Shown here: piece by piece, positions 9,701 through 17,539 of the stretch | How positions within the stretch are numbered: position 1 is the stretch's first letter | Layout: every line of letters begins with the position of its first letter | Assembly: GCF_018831085.1 (NCBI RefSeq) | Contig: NZ_JAGPNM010000012.1 | Coordinates: 1 to 64,000 of the forward strand | DNA from: Rheinheimera oceanensis | GTDB lineage: Bacteria; Pseudomonadota; Gammaproteobacteria; Enterobacterales; Alteromonadaceae | Direction of reading: 5' to 3' | Length of the DNA stretch: 64,000 nucleotides | Position numbers and translations under genes: made by a program | Notes under the pieces: generated by a model | Told to the model about the DNA's origin: nothing | The model's database searches: none | Seen by the model: only the letters and a program-made list of their open reading frames with translations

Positions 9701-9918
9701 GCAGTGGTGCCGGTGCCGGGGCGCGCCACAGCGTAGGTACAGGCGTAATGGGCGGCATGATGGCGGCAACTTTCCTCGCAGTATTTTTTGTACCGTTGTT
9801 TTTTTACTGGCTAACCGAGTTACGCATTCGCGAAACCCGCAGCAAGCAGCAACTGGCAGAGGAAATTGCAGAGCATCACCGCCAGGAGCATCTGGACACC
9901 CAAGAAGGTTTGCTCTGA
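6745..9918 (+). CDS. RND multidrug efflux permease, AcrB/MexB (HAE1) type
   Basis: 1057 residues, the usual size. It begins MFSRYFIDRPIFA, the conserved cytoplasmic start of HAE1 pumps. TM4 carries the proton-relay pair in GIVVDDAIVVLENVER, and the TM10-11 region has LLGLAAKNAILIVEYA. Twelve membrane spans and two large periplasmic loops are evident. It exports amphiphilic compounds using the proton gradient as a trimer with the adaptor encoded just upstream. AAGGATC precedes the ATG. A long hairpin after the stop ends the two-gene operon. The substrate cannot be predicted from sequence. Confidence 0.95.
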   Translation: MFSRYFIDRPIFALVIGIFICLAGLAAMRSLPVAQYPEIAPPVVQVMAVYPGASSEVLEQTVAAPLENAITGVEGMMYMSSTSTSSGITTIFITFEIGTDVDQAAVNVNNRVSKVEARLPEEVRRQGITVEKGSSSFLQVLAFYSPDGSRDDLWTSNYVTLNVLDRLKRILGTTNVQIFGAKDYAMRIWLRPDQMSQLKVTVPEVAAALSEQNAQFAAGKIGATPTSADAQELVYTVTAQGRFSTAEEFENVIIRANADGSTLRIKDIARVELGSRDYDFVGQYNGQSATLVGIFLQPGANALDVADEVNRTIAELKQRFPSGLAQATPYDTTRFVEVSISEVVKTLAEAMLLVFLVVYLFLQNWRATLIPILAVPISLLGTFAGLYMLGYSINTLTLFGMVLSIGIVVDDAIVVLENVERIMHEEHVSARDAAIKAMQEVSGPVVAIVMVLCAVFVPIAFLGGLTGELFRQFAVTISIAVSLSGVVALVMTPALCVMILRHEHKQTAKFFLWFNAFFQRITGKYVSTVGFFLRRGLLALILVGGMIFITAGMWRATPGSLVPDEDQGFYIAAIFLPDGASLERTQKVTEQVIAAIRSNPANKDVISFAGFDFIGGGYKNSAATIFVTQQDWSERDISASDLVNELFMKTAGINEALVLAFNPPPIFGLGNTGGFEFYLQNRGDGGPEKLAEAMGIMQGAAGQSPVLAGVQTLWRPNTPQLKVNLDRERAKALGVPVNDAFNTLAGTLGTYYVNDFNKYGRAWQVLMSADAQFRMKPDDINHIYVKSQSGEMIPMSALAEIQYSSGPDNMERYNNLPAVKLLGNAAPGYSSGQAIAEIERIANTMLPPDISYDWTGSAFQEKRSGGTTGLALGMAVVMVFLILAALYEKWSLPLSVLLAMPFGIFGALVAVWLAGLTNDVYFQIGLVTLLGLAAKNAILIVEYALMKTQQGWSTGTAALEAARLRFRPIIMTSLAFILGVVPLAFSSGAGAGARHSVGTGVMGGMMAATFLAVFFVPLFFYWLTELRIRETRSKQQLAEEIAEHHRQEHLDTQEGLL

Positions 9919-9950
9919 ACTGACGGCTGACACTGCGAACAGTTAAGCCA

Positions 9951-9992
9951 AATGGCGCTGCCTTATGCTAAGGTAGCGCCATTGTTATTTTT
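9951..9992 (+). terminator. Long-stem terminator after the efflux operon
   Basis: AATGGCGCTGCCTTA (9951-9965), loop TGC, TAAGGTAGCGCCATT (9969-9983): 15 base pairs with one G-U, then GTTATTTTT. It separates the RND pair from the Nramp-like gene, whose start follows by only 14 bases; that gene's promoter must overlap the hairpin or readthrough must occur. Confidence 0.85.
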
Positions 9993-10006
9993 GTCATCTG
10001 CTAACT

Positions 10007-11290
10007 ATGTCCGACACGTTATCCAATAAACAGACGCCCGCACATAAAAGGTCGTGGTTTGGCCCTGCAACCTTAGTTACTGCCGCCTTTATTGGCCCCG
10101 GAACCGTTATTACGGCATCACTTGCCGGGGCTAACTATGGTTATGCCTTAGTGTGGGCGCTGCTGTTTTCCGTATTTGCCACTATGGTGCTGCAGGAAAT
10201 GGCGGCCCGGCTGGGTATTGTTACTGGCCGTGGTTTGGGTGAAAACCTGCGTGAGCTGGTACGCCAGCCACTCCTGCGCTGGCCGCTGCTACTGTTGGTG
10301 GTGGCTGCTATTGTTATTGGCAACAGTGCCTATCAGGGCGGTAACATCAGCGGTGCAGCGCTGGGGGCTGAGGCATTGTTTGGCCATCTGCCATTGATCC
10401 AACGCTGGCACAGCAGTACCGGTATTAACCTGTGGGCGCTGTTGCTGGGAACTGTAGCGGCAGTGGTATTGTGGTTTGGCCAATATAAGCTGATTGAGCG
10501 TTGTCTTATTGCTCTGGTGCTGCTAATGAGCCTGGCGTTTATTGGTACTATGCTGCTGACCAAGCCGGATTTGGCCGCGCTGTTTAGCGGCGCTTTTATG
10601 CCGGTTATTCCGCAAGGTGCGCTGTTAACTGTGGTAGCCCTGATTGGCACCACGGTAGTGCCATATTCGCTGTTTTTACATGCCGCCGGAGCAGCACAAA
10701 AATGGCCGAAACAACATACCGACACTAATACCGCACTTAAGGCGTCACGTCAGGATATGGCAGTTGCTATTCCGCTTGGTGGTCTTATTTCTATTGCCAT
10801 AGTATCAACAGCTGCTGCGGCGTTTTTTGGCCGTGAGCAACAGCTGGAAAACGTAGCACAATTAGCACAAAGCTTAACGCCCTTGTTTGGTAATGCCGCT
10901 ACCTGGTGTCTGGCGCTGGGCCTGATGGCGGCCGGTTTATCATCGGCTATTACTGCGCCGTTGGCGGCGGCTTATGCGTTGTCGGGTATTTTGGGTAAGC
11001 CGCTTAATCTTAAGCTGCCGCTGTTTCGCCTTACCTGGTTGTTTATTATTGTGTGTGGTGTGTTGCTGGCGTCGCTGGGGATCCGGCCGGTAAGTGTAAT
11101 TTGGTTTGCTCAGGTAGCTAACGGTATTTTATTGCCGTTGATGTGTTTATGCTTATTACTGGCAATGAACCATGCTTTACTGGGGCCATATAAAAATAAC
11201 CACTGGCAAAACGGGCTGGGTGTTCTGGTGTTGCTGATAAGCCTGTTATTAAGTGGCCGCAGTCTGGCCCTGGCATTTTCGCTGTTATAA
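10007..11290 (+). CDS. Nramp-family transporter with non-canonical metal site
   Basis: 427 residues, about 11 membrane helices, clearly SLC11/Nramp fold. In classical Mn/Fe Nramps TM1 has DPGN and TM6 has MPH(N), supplying the aspartate, asparagine and methionine that bind the ion. Here TM1 reads FIGPGTVIT (GPGT at 30-33) and TM6 reads TTVVPYSLFLHA (VPYS at 218-221). All three side-chain ligands are therefore replaced. Related sequences with GPGT occur in other marine bacteria as far as I recall, so this is a branch rather than damage. Substrate unknown; it need not be a transition metal. It converges with the GlgC-like gene, with 7 bases between the stops. Confidence 0.85.
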   Translation: MSDTLSNKQTPAHKRSWFGPATLVTAAFIGPGTVITASLAGANYGYALVWALLFSVFATMVLQEMAARLGIVTGRGLGENLRELVRQPLLRWPLLLLVVAAIVIGNSAYQGGNISGAALGAEALFGHLPLIQRWHSSTGINLWALLLGTVAAVVLWFGQYKLIERCLIALVLLMSLAFIGTMLLTKPDLAALFSGAFMPVIPQGALLTVVALIGTTVVPYSLFLHAAGAAQKWPKQHTDTNTALKASRQDMAVAIPLGGLISIAIVSTAAAAFFGREQQLENVAQLAQSLTPLFGNAATWCLALGLMAAGLSSAITAPLAAAYALSGILGKPLNLKLPLFRLTWLFIIVCGVLLASLGIRPVSVIWFAQVANGILLPLMCLCLLLAMNHALLGPYKNNHWQNGLGVLVLLISLLLSGRSLALAFSLL

Positions 11291-11297
11291 CTATTTG

Positions 11298-12278
11298 CTA
11301 GGCATATAGCGGGTGCTGATGTTGCAGCGTTAAGCGCTGCATAGCACGGATGCATAGCCTTATTTTGGGTTCCTGGGTGTTGGCTGCCAGTATCGGCCAT
11401 TGCTGCGCTTGTCCTTCAAGCCAGTCGGGGTGCTGTAGTATATCCAGCCTGCTGTGGAAGTAAGCAGCTAAAGTACCGACATCACGCCAGTAGTGCGGCA
11501 GGCTTTGCCCGCCAGGTAACTGGTTATTGCTAAAGTTGTACACGCAGGCTTGTTGCTGGCGAAACAGCGTAGGTAGCAGGTCGTGACCAAAATCGACCGG
11601 TTGTGACGGGTTGGTGTTATCCAGCAACTGATACAGGCAATCGGCATTAAATAAATAGTTACCCATCGACGCCAGCGCATAGCCCGGCTTGCCCGGTATT
11701 TGCGGTACTTCGCCCTGTGGTTTTTCAATAAAACCACAGATACGATGGTTATCGTTTACTTTAAAAATACCAAACTGCCGGGCCTGAGCCACCGGCACTG
11801 CTATGGCTGCAACAGTTACAGCAAGTTGTTGCTGTTGATGAAAAGCCAGCATTTGGCGGTAGTCCATTTTATAAACATGATCGGCACTTAATACCGCTAT
11901 AACATCAGGGCGCTGATCGCGAATAACACTAAGCTGGGCGGCAACTGCCCCTGCTGTACCCTGGCAAACAGACGCAGGTGCCTGATACCATTGTAAAAAA
12001 CCACTACGGTTAAACACAGGTTGCCAGAATTGCTGTAAATGCTGGTGCAGGCTGCGGGGTTTGTATTGGGTTAATACCAGCAGCTGTCGTAAGCCTGAGT
12101 GCCATAAATTACTTAGCACAAAGTCAATAACACGCCGCTGCCGGATAAAAGGCAGGGCCGGCTTAGCCTGCTTTAATGTCAGCGGTTGCAGTCTTTTACC
12201 GGCACCACCGGCCAGCACTATGCTAAGTACCTTAGGCTGTTGTGATACTGATGCCGGTGGCATAGGCGCTCTGATCAT
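11298..12278 (-). CDS. GlgC-like sugar nucleotidyltransferase lacking the C-terminal beta-helix domain
   Basis: 326 residues. The N-terminal signature VLAGGAGKRLQPLTLKQAKPALPF, followed by IDFVLSNLWHSG and LVLTQYK, is the nucleotidyl-transferase domain of glucose-1-phosphate adenylyltransferase. LSADHVYKMDYRQML and FIEKPQG are the GlgC substrate blocks. A complete GlgC is about 420 residues with a left-handed beta-helix at its C-terminus that oligomerises and binds regulators. This protein ends right after the catalytic part, in a Q-rich tail. Start ATG is supported by GGAGG eight bases upstream. No other glycogen gene is nearby. A perfect FNR box lies 60 bases upstream. True product (ADP- or other NDP-sugar) is uncertain. 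Confidence 0.8.
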   Translation of the reverse strand: MIRAPMPPASVSQQPKVLSIVLAGGAGKRLQPLTLKQAKPALPFIRQRRVIDFVLSNLWHSGLRQLLVLTQYKPRSLHQHLQQFWQPVFNRSGFLQWYQAPASVCQGTAGAVAAQLSVIRDQRPDVIAVLSADHVYKMDYRQMLAFHQQQQLAVTVAAIAVPVAQARQFGIFKVNDNHRICGFIEKPQGEVPQIPGKPGYALASMGNYLFNADCLYQLLDNTNPSQPVDFGHDLLPTLFRQQQACVYNFSNNQLPGGQSLPHYWRDVGTLAAYFHSRLDILQHPDWLEGQAQQWPILAANTQEPKIRLCIRAMQRLTLQHQHPLYA

Positions 12279-12337
12279 AGCTGACCTCCGTAAAAGTTAT
12301 TTGCTCAATAAATGTACATCATGCTGGCAGGCCGTGT

Positions 12338-12351
12338 TTGATATGTATCAA
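12338..12351. promoter_or_regulatory. Perfect FNR/Anr-type binding site
   Basis: TTGAT-ATGT-ATCAA matches the FNR/CRP-like consensus TTGATnnnnATCAA at every specified base. It lies in the 241-base divergent region between the GlgC-like gene and paeA. Read toward the GlgC-like gene, a TACATT -10-like hexamer (12316-12311) stands at roughly class II spacing, so oxygen-responsive activation of that gene is the best guess. For paeA the site is 170 bases upstream of the start codon. Confidence 0.7.
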
Positions 12352-12519
12352 ATGAATTTATGATAATCAGTGCGAATTGCCGCACTTTTAGCCTTTCTCC
12401 GGCGGCAGATAGCAGCTGTCTGAATATTTTCAGATAGTTAGCAGGTTTAGTCATACAACAGCGCTATACTAGCGCCATATGTCAGTGCTTCAGGCTGATG
12501 CTGTTATACGGGAGAGAAT

Positions 12520-13827
12520 ATGTCTACGCTGGAATATATGTTGCTGATGCTGCTGCTGGTTGCCGGCAGTGCATTTTTTTCGGTATCTGAAATTGCACTG
12601 GCGGCATCACGAAAAATGCGTCTGCGGCTGATGGCAACCGAAGGCGACGCCAATGCCGAGAAGGTGCTGGCATTGCAGGAGCACCCCGGTAACTTTTTTA
12701 CCATAGTACAAATTGGCCTTAATGCGGTGGCGATTTTGGGGGGGATTTTGGGCGAATCGGCTTTTACCCCTTACTTTACTGCTTTGCTGGCCCTGTTTTT
12801 CAGCGGTGCCTGGGTGCCAAGCGCCGGTTTTGCCTTATCGGTATTTTTTGTGACCTCGCTGTTTATCCTGTTTGCCGATTTAATGCCAAAGCGGTTGGCG
12901 ATGATAGCTCCGGAGAAAATTGCCACTAAGGTGGTTAGCCCGATGTTGTTTTTGATCATGCTGCTAAAACCTCTGGTTTGGTTGTTTAACAGCCTGGCGA
13001 ATTTGTTTTTCAGTCTGTTTAATGTACCTACTATGCGCAAAGATGATATTACCCCGGAAGATATTATTGCCATGATGGAAGCCGGTGCGCAGGCCGGTGT
13101 ATTACAGGAGCATGAGCACCAGTTACTGGAAAACGTGTTTGATATGGAATCGCGCACGGTAACCTCTGCTATGACAGCACGCGAAAGCCTGATTTTTTTC
13201 ACTAACAATGAATCACAAGACAGCATTAAGGCCAAAATTGCCGAACATCCACATGCTAAATTTGTCGTCTGTGACGAGGTGCTGGACAAGGTAGTGGGTT
13301 ATGTCGATACCCGCGATATTCTGATGCAGGTGTTGCACGATCAGCCTATATCACTGAAAAAAGAAGGCATAGTGCGCCAGCCGCTTATTATTCCCGATAC
13401 CTTATCGCTGTACGAAGTGCTGGAGCACTTTAAATCAGCCGGGGTAGATTTTGCCATTATTATGAATGAATACGCGTTGGTGGTGGGCATTATTACATTA
13501 AAAGACGTTATGAGCATTGTGATGGGTGAGCTGGTAAGTTCAGAGGAAGAGCAGATAGTAGCGCGTGATGCTAATTCCTGGCTGGTAGAGGGGTTAACAC
13601 CACTACAGGATGTTATGCGGGTGCTGGATATTGATAGTTTCCCCAGCCCGGAAAACTATGAAACCATTGCCGGTTTTATGATGTATACGCTGCGTAAAAT
13701 TCCCAAACGTACCGACTTTGTGCTACATGGCGGCTATAAGTTTGAAGTAGTTGATATCGACAGCTATAAAATTGACCAACTGCTGGTTACCCGTATTGGC
13801 TCAGCCGAACCTGCAGTTAAGCAGTAA
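12520..13827 (+). CDS. paeA: PaeA (YtfL)-type hemolysin-family membrane protein with CBS pair
   Basis: 435 residues: DUF21/CNNM membrane domain (about 1-190), two CBS domains (about 205-335) and a C-terminal CorC/HlyC domain. The N-terminus AFFSVSEIALAASRK and NFFTIVQIGLNAVAILGGILGE matches, as I recall it, E. coli YtfL/PaeA, which protects against cadaverine and putrescine stress by export. Related CNNM/CorC proteins handle magnesium or cobalt. GGGAGA precedes the ATG and a TATACT hexamer lies at 12465-12470. Assignment to the PaeA branch is fairly sure; activity here is inferred. Confidence 0.85.
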   Translation: MSTLEYMLLMLLLVAGSAFFSVSEIALAASRKMRLRLMATEGDANAEKVLALQEHPGNFFTIVQIGLNAVAILGGILGESAFTPYFTALLALFFSGAWVPSAGFALSVFFVTSLFILFADLMPKRLAMIAPEKIATKVVSPMLFLIMLLKPLVWLFNSLANLFFSLFNVPTMRKDDITPEDIIAMMEAGAQAGVLQEHEHQLLENVFDMESRTVTSAMTARESLIFFTNNESQDSIKAKIAEHPHAKFVVCDEVLDKVVGYVDTRDILMQVLHDQPISLKKEGIVRQPLIIPDTLSLYEVLEHFKSAGVDFAIIMNEYALVVGIITLKDVMSIVMGELVSSEEEQIVARDANSWLVEGLTPLQDVMRVLDIDSFPSPENYETIAGFMMYTLRKIPKRTDFVLHGGYKFEVVDIDSYKIDQLLVTRIGSAEPAVKQ

Positions 13828-13849
13828 CTGTAAAAACACAGCGCCAGGG

Positions 13850-14446
13850 TTAAACCTTAGCGCTGTTATCAGGTTGGGCGGGCATAGCGGCCAGTTCCAG
13901 CATTTTTTCACGAAAGTTGCTAAGCCCCTGCATAACCAGACCATAGGTTTTGTCTACGCCGCTTTCTACTTCGCCTTCATACACTTTTAAGCCTTTAAGA
14001 ATATCTTTGGCGTCGTTAAAGCCTTTTTCGATACCGCCACCGATGATCTTCATAAAGCTATCGAGGGTTTCTTCTTCTGATTTACCCGGATTCAGTTCTT
14101 TATAGCGGCTGTAAAAGCCGGTAGCAAAGGCGACAATACGGTCGGCAGTGGCCTCGGGCGAGGTATCAATGCCGGAATCATAAATTTTTTGCGCAGCGTT
14201 TTCGCCCATTACCGGTTCCAGTTCGGCGTTTATGCCTTCCAGCGCGGTTTTATACAGTAAACTTAGCGAGTCGTTATTGCTGCGCAGTGATACCTGCTCA
14301 TTAGCACGCAGAATAGCGGTGTTTTGTGCCTGTTTGGCCTCTGCCGCCATATTTTTAATACCGCGGTTATCCTCCGCTTTTATGCTGGCAGTGTTTGGTT
14401 TGGTTGCGCCTGCTACAGAGGCGCCATTGCCGGAGGTGATTGACAT
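13850..14446 (-). CDS. DUF5610 domain protein
   Basis: 198 residues, no signal peptide, largely helical and hydrophilic. The first 30 residues are low-complexity (GNGASVAGATKPNTAS). The rest, with SPEATADRIVAFATGFYSRYKELNPGKSEEE and a region of IGGGIEKGFNDAKDIL, fits the DUF5610 family seen in marine Gammaproteobacteria. No function is known. CAGGAGC precedes the ATG. It converges with paeA, 22 bases apart, without a visible terminator. Confidence 0.7.
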   Translation of the reverse strand: MSITSGNGASVAGATKPNTASIKAEDNRGIKNMAAEAKQAQNTAILRANEQVSLRSNNDSLSLLYKTALEGINAELEPVMGENAAQKIYDSGIDTSPEATADRIVAFATGFYSRYKELNPGKSEEETLDSFMKIIGGGIEKGFNDAKDILKGLKVYEGEVESGVDKTYGLVMQGLSNFREKMLELAAMPAQPDNSAKV

Positions 14447-14654
14447 AATGTTGCTCCTGAAAAGCTGGTTTTAATCTGGCATCAGTATAACCCGTAACTG
14501 GTTAACGGCTGATGTTGGCGAAACTTTAACCTTTTTTGCAATTATTTCAGCAGGCCAACAGCAGATAATACAGGTTGTAACGGTTTATGCCTGCTCGTAT
14601 GGGCCGGTAAATAGCCCTATAATAGCCGCACTTTAACAAGTCAGGCCCTGTGTT

Positions 14655-15836
14655 GTGATCGAGTACAAAAGCCCGGCGTTTTACCGTGCTACCTTTGCGC
14701 TGTGTTTAGCGGCTGTGGTGGTATTTGCCAACCTGCATTTACTGCAGCCCTTATTACCCGTGTTAAGCCGAGAGTTTGCCTTAACGCCACTGGAAACAAC
14801 CTGGGCCTATGCCAGCGGTACTTTGTGCCTTGGCCTGTCGTTACTGGTTTATGCTGCGTTATCCGATGCCTGGGGCCGCAAAAAGCTGCTGTTACTTACC
14901 CTGATAGGCATGACGCTAAGTACTCTGGCATTAACCCAGGTAGAGAGTTTTGCTGCACTGGTGTTCTGGCGCGCTGTGCAGGGTATTTTTCTCGGTGGGC
15001 TGCCTGCCGTAGCCATTGCTTACATGGGAGAAGAATACAGCAAACCGGCACTGGTGGCTGCCGTGGGTTATTACATCAGTGCCAACTCGTTAGGGGGGAT
15101 AAGCGGCCGCTTAATGGCCGGAGCGCTGGCCGATATTGGTCACTGGCAATGGGTGTTTTGGCCGGTAGCCGCATTGGGTGTGGTGAGCTGTTATCTTATC
15201 TGGCGCCATTTACCACCGGCAAAGCGCTTTGTAGTTAAGCCGTTTGCGTTAAAACAGGCATTAGCCGACAACCTGTTTCATCTGCGCCAGCCATTGCTGT
15301 TGTTAACTTACCTTATTGGCGGGCTTAACTTTTTTATTTTTCTTAACCAATATACCTATATTGCTTTTGTGCTGTCAGATGCACCTTACAGCTTGTCCAG
15401 CTTCTGGATTGGCTTGTTATTTATTACTTATTTTACCGGCACTGTCGGTTCGGCCATCTCCGGCAAAGTAGCACTGAAAATGCCGGTACCGCTGGGTATG
15501 GCGTTGGGTGTGGTTATTTTAATGTTGGGCACCTTACTGACGCTGAGTAGCAGTTTAGGTTTTATTGTCGCCGGTTTTTTTATTAATGCTTTTGGCTTTT
15601 TTCTTACCCATTCGCTGGCCAGTAGCTGGGTAAATCAGTGTGCCAGCAGGGCCAAAGCCAGCGCTAATGCACTGTATTTGGTGTTTTACTATGTTGGCGC
15701 CAGCACCGGTGGTTTGTATTTGCAGCCATTTTGGCAATGGCACAGCTGGAATGGCGTAGTGCTGGGCGCTTTACTGATGTATGGTGTAACCCTGTTGTTA
15801 TGTTTATGGCTGTGGCAGCGTACTAAGCAGTTGTAG
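14655..15836 (+). CDS. MFS transporter, YnfM-like
   Basis: 393 residues with 12 hydrophobic spans. SDAWGRKKLLLL between TM2 and TM3 is the MFS signature loop, and SANSLGGISGRLMAGALAD in TM5 is shared with the YnfM drug/solute transporter branch. The start is GTG (14655), since no ATG lies near. The last 33 bases overlap the 3' end of the pseudouridine synthase gene on the other strand. Substrate unknown; YnfM relatives are usually listed as putative arabinose or drug exporters without firm proof. Confidence 0.85.
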   Translation: MIEYKSPAFYRATFALCLAAVVVFANLHLLQPLLPVLSREFALTPLETTWAYASGTLCLGLSLLVYAALSDAWGRKKLLLLTLIGMTLSTLALTQVESFAALVFWRAVQGIFLGGLPAVAIAYMGEEYSKPALVAAVGYYISANSLGGISGRLMAGALADIGHWQWVFWPVAALGVVSCYLIWRHLPPAKRFVVKPFALKQALADNLFHLRQPLLLLTYLIGGLNFFIFLNQYTYIAFVLSDAPYSLSSFWIGLLFITYFTGTVGSAISGKVALKMPVPLGMALGVVILMLGTLLTLSSSLGFIVAGFFINAFGFFLTHSLASSWVNQCASRAKASANALYLVFYYVGASTGGLYLQPFWQWHSWNGVVLGALLMYGVTLLLCLWLWQRTKQL

Positions 15837-16538
15837 CTGGTGTAGTTCGGCACTGCTTAGCGGCCGCATTTGCCCTTCAGGCAGCTGTGCCAGTTGTAAA
15901 TTATGCAATCTGTCACGTTTTAACGCTGTAACACGATACCCCAATGCTTTACACATATAGCGTATTTGCCGGTGCAGGCCCTGGGTTAACACAATATAAA
16001 ATTCTTGCTCAGCAGTTTGGGTTATCCGGCACCGGCGTGACTGATAGCGTGTTTCACCCAGTTGCCAGCTTACCCCTGCAGCCATACTGGCAATAAAACC
16101 GGCACTGATGCTTTTATCTGTGCTTACCTGATAGCCTTTTTCATGGTAATAGGCGGGGTGCATCAGGCGCTGGCTAAGACCGCCATCATTGGTTAACAGC
16201 AATAAGCCACTGGAGTCTTTGTCCAGCCGGCCAACAGCAAATAAACGCTGCGGTAATAACCTGAGTACCTGATACAGGCTGGCCGGGTCATCCGGACGGT
16301 TATTGCAATCAACTCCAACGGGTTTATGGTACAAAAGATACTGCAAAGCAGGTGGGGCCGGTAACGGCTGGCCGTGAACAGATATCTGATCCAATGCGCT
16401 AACATCATCTGTGTGGCGCGCTACAGCGCCATTTATGCTAACTACACCCTGGGTAATTAACCGCTCGGCCGCCCGGCGCGAGCAATAGCCGCTTTGGGCA
16501 ATCCATTTTGCCAGACGTTGTGGAGCAGGGAATGTCAT
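15804..16538 (-). CDS. RsuA/RluB/RluF-family pseudouridine synthase
   Basis: 244 residues. An S4 RNA-binding domain (LAKWIAQSGYCSRRAAERLI, about 8-65) precedes the synthase domain. GRLDKDSSGLLLLTNDG holds the catalytic aspartate, and GLHRQIRYMCKALGYRVTALKRDR is the C-terminal block typical of RluF. In E. coli RluF modifies 23S U2604/2605. RluF fits better than RluB or RsuA because of the GLHRQIRYMC form, but this is a judgement by eye. The 3' end overlaps the MFS gene by 33 bases. Confidence 0.85.
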   Translation of the reverse strand: MTFPAPQRLAKWIAQSGYCSRRAAERLITQGVVSINGAVARHTDDVSALDQISVHGQPLPAPPALQYLLYHKPVGVDCNNRPDDPASLYQVLRLLPQRLFAVGRLDKDSSGLLLLTNDGGLSQRLMHPAYYHEKGYQVSTDKSISAGFIASMAAGVSWQLGETRYQSRRCRITQTAEQEFYIVLTQGLHRQIRYMCKALGYRVTALKRDRLHNLQLAQLPEGQMRPLSSAELHQLQLLSTLPQP

Positions 16539-16602
16539 GAGGTTAAGCCATCAAAATAAAGATGCTGATAATAACTGATATAGCGGTGCAAGATCATCTT
16601 GC

Positions 16603-16700
16603 TGTAACACTTAGCCTGCACACTAAGCATTGCCTGTTAAGGCAAAACTGTTCCTCCTAGTGCTTCAAATTCGCCGGATCTATAAGATCCGGCTTTTTTT
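16603..16700 (+). ncRNA. Candidate small RNA 1 upstream of the ECF operon
   Basis: No ORF lies in 16539-17014. This part folds as CTTAG/CTAAG (16610-16627), TTGCC/GGCAA (16630-16645), an unpaired C/U-rich stretch with TTCCTCCTAG (16651-16660), then a perfect terminator: GCCGGATC, loop TATAA, GCCGGATC complement, seven Ts (16673-16700). That is the layout of an Hfq-type sRNA, and CCTCC is complementary to ribosome-binding sites. The pseudouridine synthase is divergent, so the terminator serves no known gene. A palindrome GCAAGATCATCTTGC (16588-16602) sits at the presumed 5' end. The 5' end is a guess; no clear -35 was found. Confidence 0.4.
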
Positions 16701-16763
16701 ACCCGGCTATCTTCTGCCTATTGTTTTATTGCCTGTTGTTATTAAAAGTCTTCATAAAACTAT

Positions 16764-16881
16764 CGCTAAGCTGTAACACAACTGACACTTAGGCCGGGCA
16801 CAATGCACAGCGTTACACCTTCCTTCCTGGATTATTAAACACTATTTAGTGGCGGGGGCCCTGGCTCCCGCTTTATTTTTT
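16764..16881 (+). ncRNA. Candidate small RNA 2, tandem to the first
   Basis: It ends in a second terminator: GCGGGGGC, loop CCTG, GCTCCCGC, then TTTATTTTTT (16852-16881). It shares ordered blocks with candidate 1: GCTGTAACAC, CACTTAG, GCACA and a pyrimidine block (here TTCCTTCCTGG, there TTCCTCCTAG). TGTAAC pairs with GTTACA to form an internal stem. TTGCCT (16729-16734) and CATAAA (16753-16758), 18 apart, could be the promoter. Two paralogous sRNAs in tandem is the simplest reading. After 16881 about 130 bases of AT-rich sequence lead to the sigma factor gene. Confidence 0.35.
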
Positions 16882-17014
16882 CTGCCAATACGCTACCTGC
16901 AAAACCAAACTGAAGAAAATTACCAACAAAAATTTTGCTGCCTTTAAACCTTTCGTTTTACCCTGCCGACTAACCTGACAATTAACACAATAACTTTGGT
17001 ATTTAAGGGCGTTT

Positions 17015-17539
17015 ATGGCAATGGAGATTGCGCAGGCAGTCACAGCTGCGCAAAAAGGCGACAGACAGGCCTTTTATTACCTGTATCAGCAGTATGTCGG
17101 CCGGGTATACGCTATTTGCTGGCGCTTGCTGGCCAACAAGCAAAAAGCTGAAGATGCCAGCCAGGAAATTTTTATTAAGGTATGGCAACAACTGGGCGGG
17201 TTTCGCGGTGACAGCAGTTTCGCTACCTGGCTGCACAGTATTGCTACCCGCACCGCTATTGATATCTGGCGCCAGGAAAAATACCTGCGCTTAACCGACA
17301 GTAGTGATGAGCAACCTGAATTGGCTGAGCAAACAGTAGAGTGCACCAGTACAGAGGCGCCATTGGAGCAGGCGATCCAGCGCCTGCCCGCACAGGCCAG
17401 GGCGGTGTTTGTATTATTTGCTCTGGAAGGTTATCAGCACCAGGAAATTGCAACTTTACTGGGCATCGCTGAAGGTACTTCTAAAGCACAGTATTTCAGA
17501 GCCAGACAACTGTTACAGGAGTGGTTAGCAGATGAATGA
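17015..17539 (+). CDS. ECF-type sigma-70 family RNA polymerase sigma factor
   Basis: 174 residues. Region 2 (about 10-80) includes YYLYQQYVGRVYAICWRLLANKQKAEDASQEIFIKVWQQL, with the DASQEIF form of the -10 recognition helix. Region 4 (about 115-170) has LPAQARAVFVLFALEGYQHQEIATLLGIAEGTSKAQYFRARQLL. No region 1.1 or 3, so it belongs to the extracytoplasmic-function group. ATG 17015 or 17021; AAGGGCG precedes the first. The stop overlaps the next gene by 8 bases, a typical sigma/anti-sigma arrangement. Its target promoters probably include its own. Confidence 0.92.
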   Translation: MAMEIAQAVTAAQKGDRQAFYYLYQQYVGRVYAICWRLLANKQKAEDASQEIFIKVWQQLGGFRGDSSFATWLHSIATRTAIDIWRQEKYLRLTDSSDEQPELAEQTVECTSTEAPLEQAIQRLPAQARAVFVLFALEGYQHQEIATLLGIAEGTSKAQYFRARQLLQEWLADE

